From assembly GCA_017458185.1 (NCBI GenBank), contig JAFTFY010000026.1, positions 30,492-94,491 of the forward strand: DNA of 64,000 bases, in the 5' to 3' direction. A model generated the notes under the pieces. The model had not been told where the DNA came from and did not search any database. It saw nothing but the letters and a program-made list of their open reading frames with translations. The stretch's first letter is position 1. Every line of letters starts with the position of its first letter. Of the stretch, positions 18,741-28,218 are shown piece after piece. Position numbers and translations under genes: made by a program. Source of the stretch: Neisseriaceae bacterium (GTDB lineage Bacteria; Pseudomonadota; Gammaproteobacteria; Burkholderiales; Neisseriaceae).

Positions 18741-18840
18741 ACAGCGTGGGCAACTTTGTTGCCCACCCTACGCCTAACCTGTCATTACGAGCAAAAACAC
18801 AGTTTTTGCGTAGTAATCTCCTTGCTACGGAGAAGGGTAA
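18741..18840. repeat. Two hairpin repeats (GTGGGCA..TGCCCAC and GTCATTACGAG type)
   Basis: GTGGGCAACTTTGTTGCCCAC is followed by GTCATTACGAG with hairpin CAAAAAC..GTTTTTG, a TAGTAATCTCC linker and a short second hairpin. Both are members of families repeated across the window. Confidence 0.7.
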
Positions 18841-18848
18841 TGCAAAAG

Positions 18849-20762
18849 TTAATTTTGTTGTAGTTTTTCAAGAGTTTCGGGTGATGTGAATACATCATTT
18901 TCTAATATTTTCTTTATCATATTATTCGTTCTTTGCTGAATAATCTCGACAGTCCATTTGTTTCTTTCTTGTCCATTTTCATCATAAGCAACATCTTTGT
19001 TTAGATAAAAACCATTTTTGTATCCAATATGGTTATTATCCTTTTTTCTATCTCTTTTTTCTTTAAAAGACTCATTGCCTAAATTTGAATTATAGGCAGT
19101 GATAGTAAGATTTCCTAATGTATGAACATACTTTTCTTTAAGTTCTTGGGCTTGTTTCCTATTATCTTCTGTAATAGGTTCATTGTTTTCAATTTCTGTA
19201 ATCATTCTTACCCAACAATCTGGAATATTTTCACCTTTTGGGAAAATATGTTCAATAGAAAAAATATATTTATTTTTTTCTTTTTCCCATAACTTTATTT
19301 CGTTTTCTATGTTTCTGTTTTCTTCTTCTATGGAACAAAGAATAAAACGAGCCACATTTTTATTGTCTTCATAAATGGCACCATTTAATTTTTCTTTAAA
19401 TATTTCATCATTAGCGGCTTTTGATTTTAAAATTTCAAGTAGTTTGTTATAAATATTTTCATCTTGAAGTTTTTCATCTTCAATTTGTTCTATAAATGAC
19501 ATAAATATGTGTTGTAAATCTTGTGTTCCAGGAATGTTTGTTAAATTACGGCGAACAAAGAATTTAACCAATAGTTCGCATATATCGATAATGTGTTTAT
19601 CATCAATATTAAGTGTGCTTTTATTTTTTATCAAATAGATTAAAGGAATATAAGACGGCACACCTTCTATTCTTTGGATATTTAAATATGCTTGTTTTAA
19701 TCCGTCTGAAATACCTTCTTCTTTATTGACAATAAGTTGAGCGTAAATTTTAGAATTTTCACACAATTCATCTAATGCTTGTTGTGGGTTTAGGGTGATG
19801 ATTTTTTCATAAATATCCAATACATTAGAGCGAGTGGCAATCGAGCCAAGTGGATATTTAGGTTGAGAGTTATCATCTTTATTCTTAATAAAAGGTGTAT
19901 TAAGCGTTTTCCTAAATGCATTATAATTTTGTCTGAAAAAACGCTCTTGAATGGAATATTCATCACCAAGATTTTCTAATATATTATTCCATTGTGAGTA
20001 ACAATCGTCTAAACTTTTTGAATTTTCTGGATTATCTAATTTAGCAAGAATAAGATTTTTAATAAGGTCAATAGAAGTAAGCGGTGTACCTCTATTGTTT
20101 AATGCTTCAAACAATATATATGCACTCGCATGGTTTTCAACTGAAATATCAACAATATTTGCAGAATTTATTTTATTAAGAATGTTTAATATACAGTTAA
20201 TTTTTTCATCTTCATTTATGTTATTTGTTTCATTTTTAATGCAATTTTTAAAATAGTTAAATATTTTACTAATTCGGCGATTGCCAAAATTTTTAGGTTT
20301 TTCTGTTTTTTTTATAATTCCAATATCACCAAATAAATATTCAAAATCTTCTTTGTTTTTATTTTGTTTTTGTGGTATAACCCGAGTATTATTTAATAAT
20401 AATAATTCATTTTTAATTTTTTGAATATTTAATAATTCTTCTTTAATATTTTGTTTTTCTTGTATTTCTTTAAGACTGTAATATATTGCAGCAAGCAATA
20501 AACTAATTGTTATTAGTCGTTGTTGTCCATCAACTATTTCAAGTTCTCTTTTAGAAGCAGTAATGACAATAATAGAACCTAAAAAATAACCGTTCTCATT
20601 TTCTTTAATGTCATCAAACAATTTTTCGCATTGTTTTTTATCCCAACTATATTCACGCTGATATTTGGGGATTTTTAACATTAGATTTATATTTTTGTCA
20701 TCATTTTCACCTTGACCAAATAATTCTTGAATTTTAATTTGTTCAACATCTTGAATACTCAT
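18849..20762 (-). CDS. DUF262/DUF1524 protein, GmrSD-type restriction-like nuclease
   Basis: A 637-residue protein. The N-terminal DUF262 (ParB/sulfiredoxin-like) region has IPKYQREYSW, FLGSIIV and IVDGQQRL. The C-terminal DUF1524 region has the HNH-like IEHIFPKG and the LGNLTIT...N..LGN.SF..K pattern near residue 590. This two-domain order is that of GmrS/GmrD fusions, type IV enzymes that cleave modified phage DNA; related proteins act in phosphorothioate- or BREX-linked defence. I chose the ATG at 20762 (a TTG at 20828 is less convincing). It is very AT-rich compared with neighbours and has no methylase or dnd genes nearby, suggesting acquisition as a single defence gene. Confidence 0.85.
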   Translation of the reverse strand: MSIQDVEQIKIQELFGQGENDDKNINLMLKIPKYQREYSWDKKQCEKLFDDIKENENGYFLGSIIVITASKRELEIVDGQQRLITISLLLAAIYYSLKEIQEKQNIKEELLNIQKIKNELLLLNNTRVIPQKQNKNKEDFEYLFGDIGIIKKTEKPKNFGNRRISKIFNYFKNCIKNETNNINEDEKINCILNILNKINSANIVDISVENHASAYILFEALNNRGTPLTSIDLIKNLILAKLDNPENSKSLDDCYSQWNNILENLGDEYSIQERFFRQNYNAFRKTLNTPFIKNKDDNSQPKYPLGSIATRSNVLDIYEKIITLNPQQALDELCENSKIYAQLIVNKEEGISDGLKQAYLNIQRIEGVPSYIPLIYLIKNKSTLNIDDKHIIDICELLVKFFVRRNLTNIPGTQDLQHIFMSFIEQIEDEKLQDENIYNKLLEILKSKAANDEIFKEKLNGAIYEDNKNVARFILCSIEEENRNIENEIKLWEKEKNKYIFSIEHIFPKGENIPDCWVRMITEIENNEPITEDNRKQAQELKEKYVHTLGNLTITAYNSNLGNESFKEKRDRKKDNNHIGYKNGFYLNKDVAYDENGQERNKWTVEIIQQRTNNMIKKILENDVFTSPETLEKLQQN

Positions 20763-20940
20763 AATAGTTTCTTTCGTAATAAAAATATGGAAACGAAAAA
20801 ATTTTTCGCGACAAGCGTCCTTTGTCAAGGACGCTCGTAATAGTACTAGCTACAACAACCGTTATGCAATATCAAAAAAATTGATATAGCACAATCGAGA
20901 TTGATATTTTCAGGCTGCCTGAAATTGTTTTGTTTGTTAT

Positions 20941-21030
20941 GGTGGGCAAGAATGCCCACCCTATAATGTTTTCGGTGGGTTGGAAACCCACCCTACAATG
21001 TTCTTGGTGGGTTGAAAACCCACCCTACAA
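20941..21030. repeat. Three tandem GGTGGGY hairpins
   Basis: GGTGGGCA..TGCCCACC, GGTGGGTT..AACCCACC and GGTGGGTT..AACCCACC, each followed by CTA(T/C)AA and a short spacer. Stem bases change together between the first hairpin and the next two. An uptake sequence flanks each side (20909-20923 and about 21034-21048). Confidence 0.8.
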
Positions 21031-21051
21031 GTCTTTTCAGGCTGCCTGAAA

Positions 21052-21951
21052 CTATTTACCTTTCTGTGCGTCTTTCACAATTTTGGACGACAGCAGGCGT
21101 TCCATTTGGGCGTGTTTCATATTCAAAATGGCTTCGTTGAAAGTGGAAATGCTTTCAATCGCGTAATCGTAAATTTCTTGAATTTCATCAATCACATGGT
21201 CAAACGCTTCGGTTTCGGTCAGGAAAAATGGGCTGACGGAATGATTTTGGTCAATCAACAGACGCGAATGAAACAAAGGACCGTCTGTATCGCGTGTGGG
21301 TTCGACATTTTCTACACCTTTGGCGTGTAATTCTTCGGGTGTGGCTCTTGCTAATAAATATTTTTTACGCCCTTCCACTTTAAACTTCATCAGGGTATAT
21401 TCATAATAGCGAATATAGGAAAAAGTTTTGCTTTCGGTATAAAGTAAATGACGCACGGGACGGCGGTTTAAGGCTAATAAATGCAGCAGGGTAAAGTAAA
21501 TACTTTGTGCTTCGTCATTGACGAAATTTTTAGCAAAAGCGTGGTAATTGACATTTTGTATTTCGTGCGAGTGGGACGGCGAGCGATATAATTTTTCTTC
21601 ACTTCTTAACTGCGAAATGCGACCGCCCAAAATTTCGTTGGCTTCTTTGAGTTCTTTGGCAGCGTTGCGTAATTCTCGCAACATCACCGCTTGGTTTTTA
21701 ATATTGAAGAATATGCCCAAATATTCAGGCGTGTAGCCGTCTGTTTTGATTTTGGGGTATTCGGCTAATAACTGTTGATCATACAAAGGACGCACCGCAG
21801 GATTCAGCAGCCATTGCTTGACATCAGCCACAATGGTTGGGTCTGCTTTGTCGCCGTTTTTGTATTGATAACGGGCTAACGCAATCAGAATCTCCGCTTC
21901 AACGGCGGCAAAATGAACATCGAGTTTTTCATATAAATTAACGATTTTCAT
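21052..21951 (-). CDS. Conserved-looking protein of unknown function (299 residues)
   Basis: A cytosolic, mostly helical protein with no signal peptide, membrane segment or recognisable motif. The N-terminus (MKIVNLYEKLDVHFAAVEAE) and the segments RPVRHLLYTESK and FHSRLLIDQNHS look structured and codon use matches housekeeping neighbours, so it is very probably real. A central Glu/Arg-rich helix (about 90-120) could be a coiled coil. Monocistronic. Confidence 0.75.
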   Translation of the reverse strand: MKIVNLYEKLDVHFAAVEAEILIALARYQYKNGDKADPTIVADVKQWLLNPAVRPLYDQQLLAEYPKIKTDGYTPEYLGIFFNIKNQAVMLRELRNAAKELKEANEILGGRISQLRSEEKLYRSPSHSHEIQNVNYHAFAKNFVNDEAQSIYFTLLHLLALNRRPVRHLLYTESKTFSYIRYYEYTLMKFKVEGRKKYLLARATPEELHAKGVENVEPTRDTDGPLFHSRLLIDQNHSVSPFFLTETEAFDHVIDEIQEIYDYAIESISTFNEAILNMKHAQMERLLSSKIVKDAQKGK

Positions 21952-22085
21952 CTATTGCTATCCTTAAATTTAACCGTCAGGCTGTCTAAATAATTTTCAG
22001 GCTGCCTGAAAAAGGGTTATCAACAAGCAATTATAACTGTTTGTTGCATAAGTTTATGGAAACTTTTAAAAATTAAAAATTCAAG

Positions 22086-22308
22086 TGTCATTGCGAGATT
22101 TTTCCATAGGAAAAATCGTGGCAATCTATGTTTTGCCGTTAGGCAAAACAAACGCCGTAAGGCGTTTCGCAACATTGCATTACGCCTTTCAGGTTGCCTA
22201 AATAGTATAAAAAACAGTGCGTTACAACGCCTTGCGGCGTTGGTTCAAACCTGTCGGTTTGAACTGGATTGCCACGATTTGAACGAAAGTTCAAATCTCG
22301 CAATGACA
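22086..22308. repeat. Large inverted repeat of covarying hairpins (TGTCATTGCGAGAT family)
   Basis: The 405-bp gap 21952-22357 contains no gene. TGTCATTGCGAGAT on the left and ATCTCGCAATGACA on the right frame a series of small hairpins: TTTTTCC..GGAAAAA, GTTTTGCC..GGCAAAAC, ACGCC..GGCGT (twice) and GTTCAAACC..GGTTTGAAC. Related blocks are at 36611-36700, 58720-58920 and 61783-62007. Confidence 0.8.
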
Positions 22309-22357
22309 CGAAATATATTTTCAGGCAGCCTGAAAAAGGGGTACCAACAAGTTTATA

Positions 22358-23122
22358 TTATATACGCATTTCAATCCCTGCTTTACGCATAGCCATTTTG
22401 GCATCTTTTATGCTGATTTCGCCAAAATGAAAAATGCTGGCGGCTAAAACTGCGTCTGCGTGTCCAAGTAAAACGCCGTCTATTAAATGCTGCACGCTGC
22501 CCACACCGCCTGACGCAATCACGGGAATATCCACTGCGTCTGAAATGGCACGGGTTAAGGGCAGATTAAAACCTGCTTTGGTGCCGTCTCTGTCCATTGA
22601 TGTGAGCAAAATTTCACCTGCACCGCGTTTTTGCATATCAATAGCCCATGCCACTGCGTCTAAACCTGTGGGCTTGCGTCCGCCGTGTGTGAAAATTTCC
22701 CAGCGGCTGTTGTCGTTATTTACGGCTTTGGCGTCAATCGCCACTACAATCGCTTGCGAGCCGAAAAAGTCGGCGGCTTCATTCACAAATTCTGGACGAA
22801 ACACTGCGGCGGTGTTAATGCTGACTTTATCTGCCCCTGCGTTTAAAAGCCGTCTGACATCTTCAACCGTTCTCACGCCGCCACCCACAGTCAGCGGTAT
22901 AAACACTTGTGAAGCGGTTTTTTCAATCACATCAATAATGGTGTTGCGATTGTCGGAACTTGCGGTGATGTCCAAAAAAGTGATTTCGTCCGCACCTGCG
23001 TCATTATAGCGTTTGGCGGTTTCCACAGGGTCGCCTGCGTCCCGCAGAGAAACAAAATTCACGCCTTTAACCACGCGTCCGTTATCAACATCTAAACAGG
23101 GAATAATGCGTTTGGCTAACAT
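22358..23122 (-). CDS. hisF: Imidazole glycerol phosphate synthase cyclase subunit HisF
   Basis: A 254-residue TIM barrel that, with HisH, makes imidazole glycerol phosphate and AICAR. The N-terminal [20 protein letters not shown] block carries the catalytic Asp11; [15 protein letters not shown], the second catalytic Asp in LLTSMDRDG and VIASGGVG are all present. The start of an L,D-transpeptidase unit lies only 12 bp upstream on the same strand, so hisF is probably its second cistron; HisH is not in the window. Confidence 0.97.
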   Translation of the reverse strand: MLAKRIIPCLDVDNGRVVKGVNFVSLRDAGDPVETAKRYNDAGADEITFLDITASSDNRNTIIDVIEKTASQVFIPLTVGGGVRTVEDVRRLLNAGADKVSINTAAVFRPEFVNEAADFFGSQAIVVAIDAKAVNNDNSRWEIFTHGGRKPTGLDAVAWAIDMQKRGAGEILLTSMDRDGTKAGFNLPLTRAISDAVDIPVIASGGVGSVQHLIDGVLLGHADAVLAASIFHFGEISIKDAKMAMRKAGIEMRI

Positions 23123-23134
23123 TTTATTTTCCGT

Positions 23135-24226
23135 TTAGAATAAATCGTCCGCACTGCCTTTAACTGCGTTGTTGGGTGCAGGTTTGGGCGTGTCAGGTTC
23201 TGTGTCGATTTCCACTTCCACTGCTTTTAGCGTGTTGTATTCACCTGTCGGCGGTGTAAATTCAGGCACTGGTTCGGGTTCAATCGGCGTGCGAATGGTT
23301 GCTAAACCGTCTGTCCAAGACAAAGGTTTCAGGTTGCCTTTGGGTTGTGGTTTTTTCTTACCTTTTTCTGTTGCTTCGCAAGTCAAGCACAGTTGGTGCT
23401 GTTGTTTGACTTTGGGACGCCATTCGTTCAACCATTTTTCTGCCACTGCCACATCAATTTGTTTTTCGTGAATTTCATTCCAAGAGTGTAGGGCGGCAAT
23501 TAACTGTTCGGTTTTTTCTTCCACTATCTCGCGTGTGCCTGCGTATTTATTCGGATAAATGCCTAACCACAGATTATCGTTTTCATCAATATTCAGCGTA
23601 TAGCGTTGATGAATAACATACACAGGCGTGCCACGAGAAACATAGCCTTTTAAGTCCATCACATCAGGCGTTTTTAAGCGAACGCAACCGTGAGATGGCC
23701 AACTGGGAATGCGGTGCGGTGCGTTGGTGCCGTGTAAGCCCAAACTGTGTTCATCGCTAAATTTAATAAATGCCGTTTCTTCGCAGGAGTAACTGTATTG
23801 ATTATCGACAATTTCTTCGCCTTTTTCGTTTAATACAGGATTGCCGTCTGCGTCCAAGCGTTTGGCAGATGAAATCAATTTACGGGTGCTGACTGCAAAA
23901 GGATAACTTTTGTCTTCGCAATATCGCACGATTTTGCGGTTGTTTTCGCTTTTTTGAATGCTTTTGGGAATATGCCAGTCGGGGTTTTTGGCAATCGACA
24001 GCACTTCGTATTCACCCAAATTTGTGGGCGTTTTGGGGTTGCCAGGACCTGCTGGGTAAGATTTTAATAATTCGCCGTCATCATACAAAAACACCCGTGC
24101 TTGCGGAATGTTGATGACCACATGTTTATCTTGATTATAAACCGCCACATCAGGTAAAAACGCTACGCCGTCTGCGGCAAACGCGGCGGTAGATGATAAT
24201 CCCAACAATAAAAGTATTTTTTTCAT
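23135..24226 (-). CDS. Periplasmic L,D-transpeptidase (YkuD domain)
   Basis: A 363-residue exported protein with a signal peptide (MKKILLLLGLSSTAAFA). The YkuD catalytic domain has HGTNAP...WPSHGCVRL, with Cys of SHGCVR as nucleophile, as in the ErfK/YbiS/YcfS/YnhG group that crosslinks peptidoglycan or attaches lipoproteins. The C-terminal ~90 residues are Pro/Glu/Thr-rich and probably flexible. Which L,D-transpeptidase type cannot be decided. Confidence 0.9.
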   Translation of the reverse strand: MKKILLLLGLSSTAAFAADGVAFLPDVAVYNQDKHVVINIPQARVFLYDDGELLKSYPAGPGNPKTPTNLGEYEVLSIAKNPDWHIPKSIQKSENNRKIVRYCEDKSYPFAVSTRKLISSAKRLDADGNPVLNEKGEEIVDNQYSYSCEETAFIKFSDEHSLGLHGTNAPHRIPSWPSHGCVRLKTPDVMDLKGYVSRGTPVYVIHQRYTLNIDENDNLWLGIYPNKYAGTREIVEEKTEQLIAALHSWNEIHEKQIDVAVAEKWLNEWRPKVKQQHQLCLTCEATEKGKKKPQPKGNLKPLSWTDGLATIRTPIEPEPVPEFTPPTGEYNTLKAVEVEIDTEPDTPKPAPNNAVKGSADDLF

Positions 24227-24462
24227 ATAATTTTGTTGCTTGTCTGATTTTTATTCAGGCGAAAGTAAAATGAAATGCTATCATAACACGAGAGATAAGT
24301 TAAACCTAATAAAACAGCGTATTTGTGAATATAAATGTTGTAATTTAGGTATGAAAAATTTTTCAGGCAGCCTGAAAATATTATTTTTTATATGAAAAAC
24401 AATGTATTATAAATAATTGAACAGTTTTCAGGCAGCCTGAAAACAAATGTAGAAAGAAATAA

Positions 24463-25788
24463 ATGAACACAATCACCATTGAAAGTTTAGACGAACACGG
24501 GCGTGGGGTAGGGCATTTGGACGGTAAAGTGTGCTTTGTGGCAAACGCTTTGCCCAAAGAAGTGGTTAGCGAATGGCACATCACACGCAACAAAAAAAAT
24601 TTCATTGAAATGGACGCGTTGGGCATTAAAAAACCGTCTGCCATTCGTGCGAACCCGCATTGTCCGCATTTTGGCGTGTGCGGCGGCTGTTCCTTGCAAC
24701 ATATTGAACTATCTGCCCAAGTGGCAATGAAACAACGGGTTTTGGAAGACGCATTTTCCCATATCGGCAAAGTTAAACCGCAAAAAATCTTGCCTGCAGT
24801 GTATGGCTTAAAGACAGGCTACCGTTTTCGAGCGAGAATGTCGGTGAAATATGTTGCCAAAAAAGGCGGCGTTTTAGTCGGCTTTCACGAAAAAGCGTCC
24901 CCATTTGTTGCAGATATGACACAATGCCCAAATTTACCACGCCATATTTCCGATTTAATTATGCCACTGCGTGAAATGATTAACCGCTTATCCATTCGTG
25001 ATAAATTGCCACAAATCGAATGGGCAGTGGGGGCGAGCGTTACCATTATGGCGTTTCGCATTATGGACGATTTAAGCGAAAACGACAAAACCATATTGCG
25101 TCAATTTATCAATCAATATCAATCAGATAAACATCCTTTGCAACTGTGGTTACAACGCGGTAAAGCCGATACACTCGCACCCTTTTATCCTGAAAATATG
25201 CCTGTGTTATCGTATAGGCTGCCTGAATTTGATTTAGAAATGCCCTATCAGCCCACAGAATTTACGCAAGTCAATCACCGTGTGAATGAAGTGATGATGA
25301 GCCGTGCAATGGCTTTGTTACAACCTAATGCACAAGATAAAGTGGCTGATATGTTTTGCGGTTTGGGCAATTTTTCTTTGCCGATTGCACGATGTGGGGC
25401 AGAAGTTTTGGGTGTAGAAGGTTCAGACGCACTTGTTGCAAGAGCCAAACAAAACGCCGAATTGAACGGTTTATCGCATTTATGTTCGTTTCAGGCTGCC
25501 AATTTATTCAAACAAAACGAAATCGACATACAAAAGTGGCAAAAATACAACAAATGGCTCATTGACCCCCCCCGAGATGGTGCGTTTGAATTGCTCAACG
25601 CCTTTTCAGGCAGCCTGAACACGCCACAAAAAATTGTGTATGTCTCTTGCAAACCAGCCACACTGGCACGAGACGCAGAAGTATTACAGGCAAAGGGTTA
25701 TACGCTCAAAGCCGCAGGCGTTTTGAATATGTTTGCCCACACATCACATGTCGAATCGATTGCATTATTTGAAAAAAATATTGAGTAA
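24463..25788 (+). CDS. rlmD: 23S rRNA (uracil(1939)-C5)-methyltransferase RlmD
   Basis: A 441-residue RumA/RlmD-type enzyme (E. coli 433). It has a TRAM-like N-terminus (ESLDEHGRGVGHLDGK), an iron-sulfur cluster region CPHFGVCGGCSLQH, the SAM-binding FCGLGNFSLPIA, the catalytic-base motif DPPRDGA and the nucleophile in YVSCKPATLARD. The gene contains in-frame uptake sequences giving SGSLN near DPPRDG. Start ATG follows AGAAAGAAATAA. Confidence 0.93.
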   Translation: MNTITIESLDEHGRGVGHLDGKVCFVANALPKEVVSEWHITRNKKNFIEMDALGIKKPSAIRANPHCPHFGVCGGCSLQHIELSAQVAMKQRVLEDAFSHIGKVKPQKILPAVYGLKTGYRFRARMSVKYVAKKGGVLVGFHEKASPFVADMTQCPNLPRHISDLIMPLREMINRLSIRDKLPQIEWAVGASVTIMAFRIMDDLSENDKTILRQFINQYQSDKHPLQLWLQRGKADTLAPFYPENMPVLSYRLPEFDLEMPYQPTEFTQVNHRVNEVMMSRAMALLQPNAQDKVADMFCGLGNFSLPIARCGAEVLGVEGSDALVARAKQNAELNGLSHLCSFQAANLFKQNEIDIQKWQKYNKWLIDPPRDGAFELLNAFSGSLNTPQKIVYVSCKPATLARDAEVLQAKGYTLKAAGVLNMFAHTSHVESIALFEKNIE

Positions 25789-25861
25789 AAAACAGCATAT
25801 TGTGATATAGTCGCACGAATGTTGTTTAAGGAAGCAACGAAAAATTAGGGGAACTATCAAA

Positions 25862-26605
25862 ATGGCAACAGTGTTGTATGATGACGGCAATCACAAATGT
25901 ATTGCCTTTACTGAATTAGTGCAGGGTGAGGGCGTGCAAGCCAATCAATTCGCCATTTGTAACAACGGCGAGGGTATGTTGTTAGACCCAGGCGGCAACC
26001 TGACTTACAAACACCTTTTGGCAGAAATGGCAGACTTTTTCCTGCCATCGCACTTAAAATATGTCTTTGCATCGCACCAAGACCCAGACATTGTGGCGTC
26101 CGTGAATGGCTGGTTGTTAATTACAGACGCACAAATCTTGGTTGCCAGTGAGTGGGAACGCTTTATTCCCCATTTTTGCCTAAAAGGGGCAACTGTGGGT
26201 AGAATGACACCTATTCCGTATGAAGGTATGGATGTTGAAGTCGGCGGTGTTGCACTCAAAATCGTGCCAGCCCATTACTTACACACCATAGGCAATTTCC
26301 AAGTATATGACCCTGTGAGCAAAATTTTATTTTCAGGCGATATTGGTGCGTCTTTGGTGTCAGGCGAAGAAGCAGGCGGTGCGTGGGAGGACTTTGACGA
26401 ATTTCTCACGCGTGGCAGCGGATTAGGCTTTCATCAACACTATATGTCGGGCAACAAAGCCTGTCGCGTATGGGTTGAAAAAGTGCGTCAATTAGATATT
26501 GAATGGATTGTGCCGCAACACGGTGCGTCTTTCAAAGGCAAACCGATGGTAGAAAAATTCTTAAATTGGTTTGAAAATTTACAATGTGGCTTGGATCTCC
26601 TGTAA
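25862..26605 (+). CDS. ODP-type metallo-beta-lactamase-fold di-iron protein
   Basis: A 247-residue protein of the flavodiiron/oxygen-binding diiron (ODP) branch of the metallo-beta-lactamase fold. Expected ligands are visible: ASHQDPD (the H-x-D-x-D variant typical of ODP), PAHYLHTIGN, FSGDIG and VPQHG. It lacks the flavodoxin half of true flavodiiron NO/O2 reductases. In Treponema an ODP protein senses O2 for chemotaxis. It lies 71 bp upstream of the FimV-like gene and may be the first cistron of that cluster, linking it to oxygen or redox state (inference). A good Shine-Dalgarno (AGGGGAA) precedes the ATG. Confidence 0.85.
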   Translation: MATVLYDDGNHKCIAFTELVQGEGVQANQFAICNNGEGMLLDPGGNLTYKHLLAEMADFFLPSHLKYVFASHQDPDIVASVNGWLLITDAQILVASEWERFIPHFCLKGATVGRMTPIPYEGMDVEVGGVALKIVPAHYLHTIGNFQVYDPVSKILFSGDIGASLVSGEEAGGAWEDFDEFLTRGSGLGFHQHYMSGNKACRVWVEKVRQLDIEWIVPQHGASFKGKPMVEKFLNWFENLQCGLDLL

Positions 26606-26676
26606 AATAGACGACTTTCAGGCAGGCTATATTGAATATTTCAAGTGGGTTCAACCCATTTTGAAGGGGATTTTAG

Positions 26677-28218
26677 ATGATATTTGTAATTGCTCTTGTT
26701 GCGTTACTGGTTGTTTTGGTTGGTGTTTTCTTTGCATTTAAGAAAATGACGCACCAGCCTGAAAAGCCTGAACGCAAAAGTTCAATCGACTACGACACGC
26801 CACCGTTGCGTGATAAAGTTGCAGACAGTTTGGATATGCCGCCGCCACCCACAGCGGCAGACGCAGTTGCACCAGTTGAACCTGTTGCACCTGCACCTGC
26901 GGCAGCGGACGGTTTTGACGAAGTGCAAATCGAAAAAACCTTTGAATTGGGCGATGACGCTTTTGGCGGAGCCGAAGTCTCTACCGTGTCCGAAGCCGAA
27001 GTTGATGATTTAACCGAATACAAAGTCTATAAACAGTTTGGTTACTACGACAAAGCTGCAAAATCCCTGAACGGCTATCTTTCCCTTTTGGAAGAAAAAC
27101 CCAAAGAATTGGTGTTCGAGTTGTGCGGTATGTACTTGGAAATTGGCGATGTCGATACATTCGTTCAAGCCCTGCGTGATTACGAAGACACATTTGAACG
27201 CGGCGAATTAGAAGAAGTTACCAAAATGGCTTTTGAATTAGAGCCAAACAACTTGGACTTGCGGGTATTTGCCGAAGAAAGATTGGGCTGGGATGTGAAT
27301 TTAATTGCCCGCTCAATCGTTAAAGAAGACCGCATTGTCGAGCCTACACAAGCCAAAGAAGACACCATTGCCAAAGACGATTTGGACGAGTTTGCTAAAA
27401 CACAACAAACCCGACAAAGTACAGGTCGCGAATCGTATTTTGCCAAATTGGAAGCAGGCAAACAGTTGGTCAAAGGTTTCAAGGGTGTTTCCGATATTAC
27501 CCCAGACGAAAGAGAAACCGTCATTGCATTCTCATCACGCGAAAAAGCCGCACGGCTTTTGGGTAAAGAAATCGACTATGTTTCATCGGTTAATCTGTAT
27601 AACAAAGCGATTTCTAATGCCAAACGCCCTGCGTCCATTGCGATTGACGCACTTAATTCCGACCACACCAATCAAAATATCAATAACTACGCCGAACACT
27701 TATGGAATTTGTATTCCGTATTGGGTCGTTACGGTCGATTGGTGAAAGAAAAAATGTTGGGCTGGGGTTCATCACTGGGACAACACCCCTTGTTTGATGA
27801 ATTAGAAAACGCACCAAATGAAGTTGAACTCAAAGAATTGGGCATTAAATACGGCTATATTGGCGAAAGTGCCAGCACCGTTAAATCGCGTATGCAAGCA
27901 TTAGTGATTGAAGACCGCAAACAAGAAATGCGTCAAGCCACTAATGAAATTGAAGGCATTATTCAGGAAGCCGATTCTCAATTAGAATACGGTCAAATTG
28001 ATGACGCAATCAAAACATTGGAAGACGGTGTATTTGCTCATCGACAAGAGGCTCAACTTTACACAATGCTGTTGGATTTATACGAACGCTCCGAAAACTG
28101 GAAACGCTTTGAAGATTTCTCGATTAAAGTGCGTTCGGACAATGTCGATTTGCCCGAAGATGTAATTGTGGCTTTGAGTAACTTAACGCAACGAATGAAT
28201 GAAGGGCGGGTGAAATAA
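26677..28218 (+). CDS. FimV-like membrane-anchored TPR protein
   Basis: A 513-residue protein with one N-terminal membrane helix (about 3-24), a Pro/Ala-rich linker (60-80), and helical TPR-like repeats (YKVYKQFGYYDKAAKSL.., and IDDAIKTLEDGV near the end). This layout resembles the cytoplasmic part of FimV, a polar organiser of type IV pili, but no LysM domain is visible. An AAGGGGA ribosome-binding site precedes the ATG. Its TAA overlaps the next ATG by one base, so the receiver-like gene is translationally coupled to it. Confidence 0.75.
   Translation: MIFVIALVALLVVLVGVFFAFKKMTHQPEKPERKSSIDYDTPPLRDKVADSLDMPPPPTAADAVAPVEPVAPAPAAADGFDEVQIEKTFELGDDAFGGAEVSTVSEAEVDDLTEYKVYKQFGYYDKAAKSLNGYLSLLEEKPKELVFELCGMYLEIGDVDTFVQALRDYEDTFERGELEEVTKMAFELEPNNLDLRVFAEERLGWDVNLIARSIVKEDRIVEPTQAKEDTIAKDDLDEFAKTQQTRQSTGRESYFAKLEAGKQLVKGFKGVSDITPDERETVIAFSSREKAARLLGKEIDYVSSVNLYNKAISNAKRPASIAIDALNSDHTNQNINNYAEHLWNLYSVLGRYGRLVKEKMLGWGSSLGQHPLFDELENAPNEVELKELGIKYGYIGESASTVKSRMQALVIEDRKQEMRQATNEIEGIIQEADSQLEYGQIDDAIKTLEDGVFAHRQEAQLYTMLLDLYERSENWKRFEDFSIKVRSDNVDLPEDVIVALSNLTQRMNEGRVK

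Noticed and set aside
20941..21030. Possible CRISPR repeats (GGTGGGTT hairpins).
   Set aside because: Spacers are about 9 bp and similar to one another; these are tandem hairpins.
24381..24770. 129-codon minus-strand ORF opposite the start of rlmD.
   Set aside because: It overlaps strong rlmD coding sequence and has no motif or ribosome-binding site; antisense shadow.
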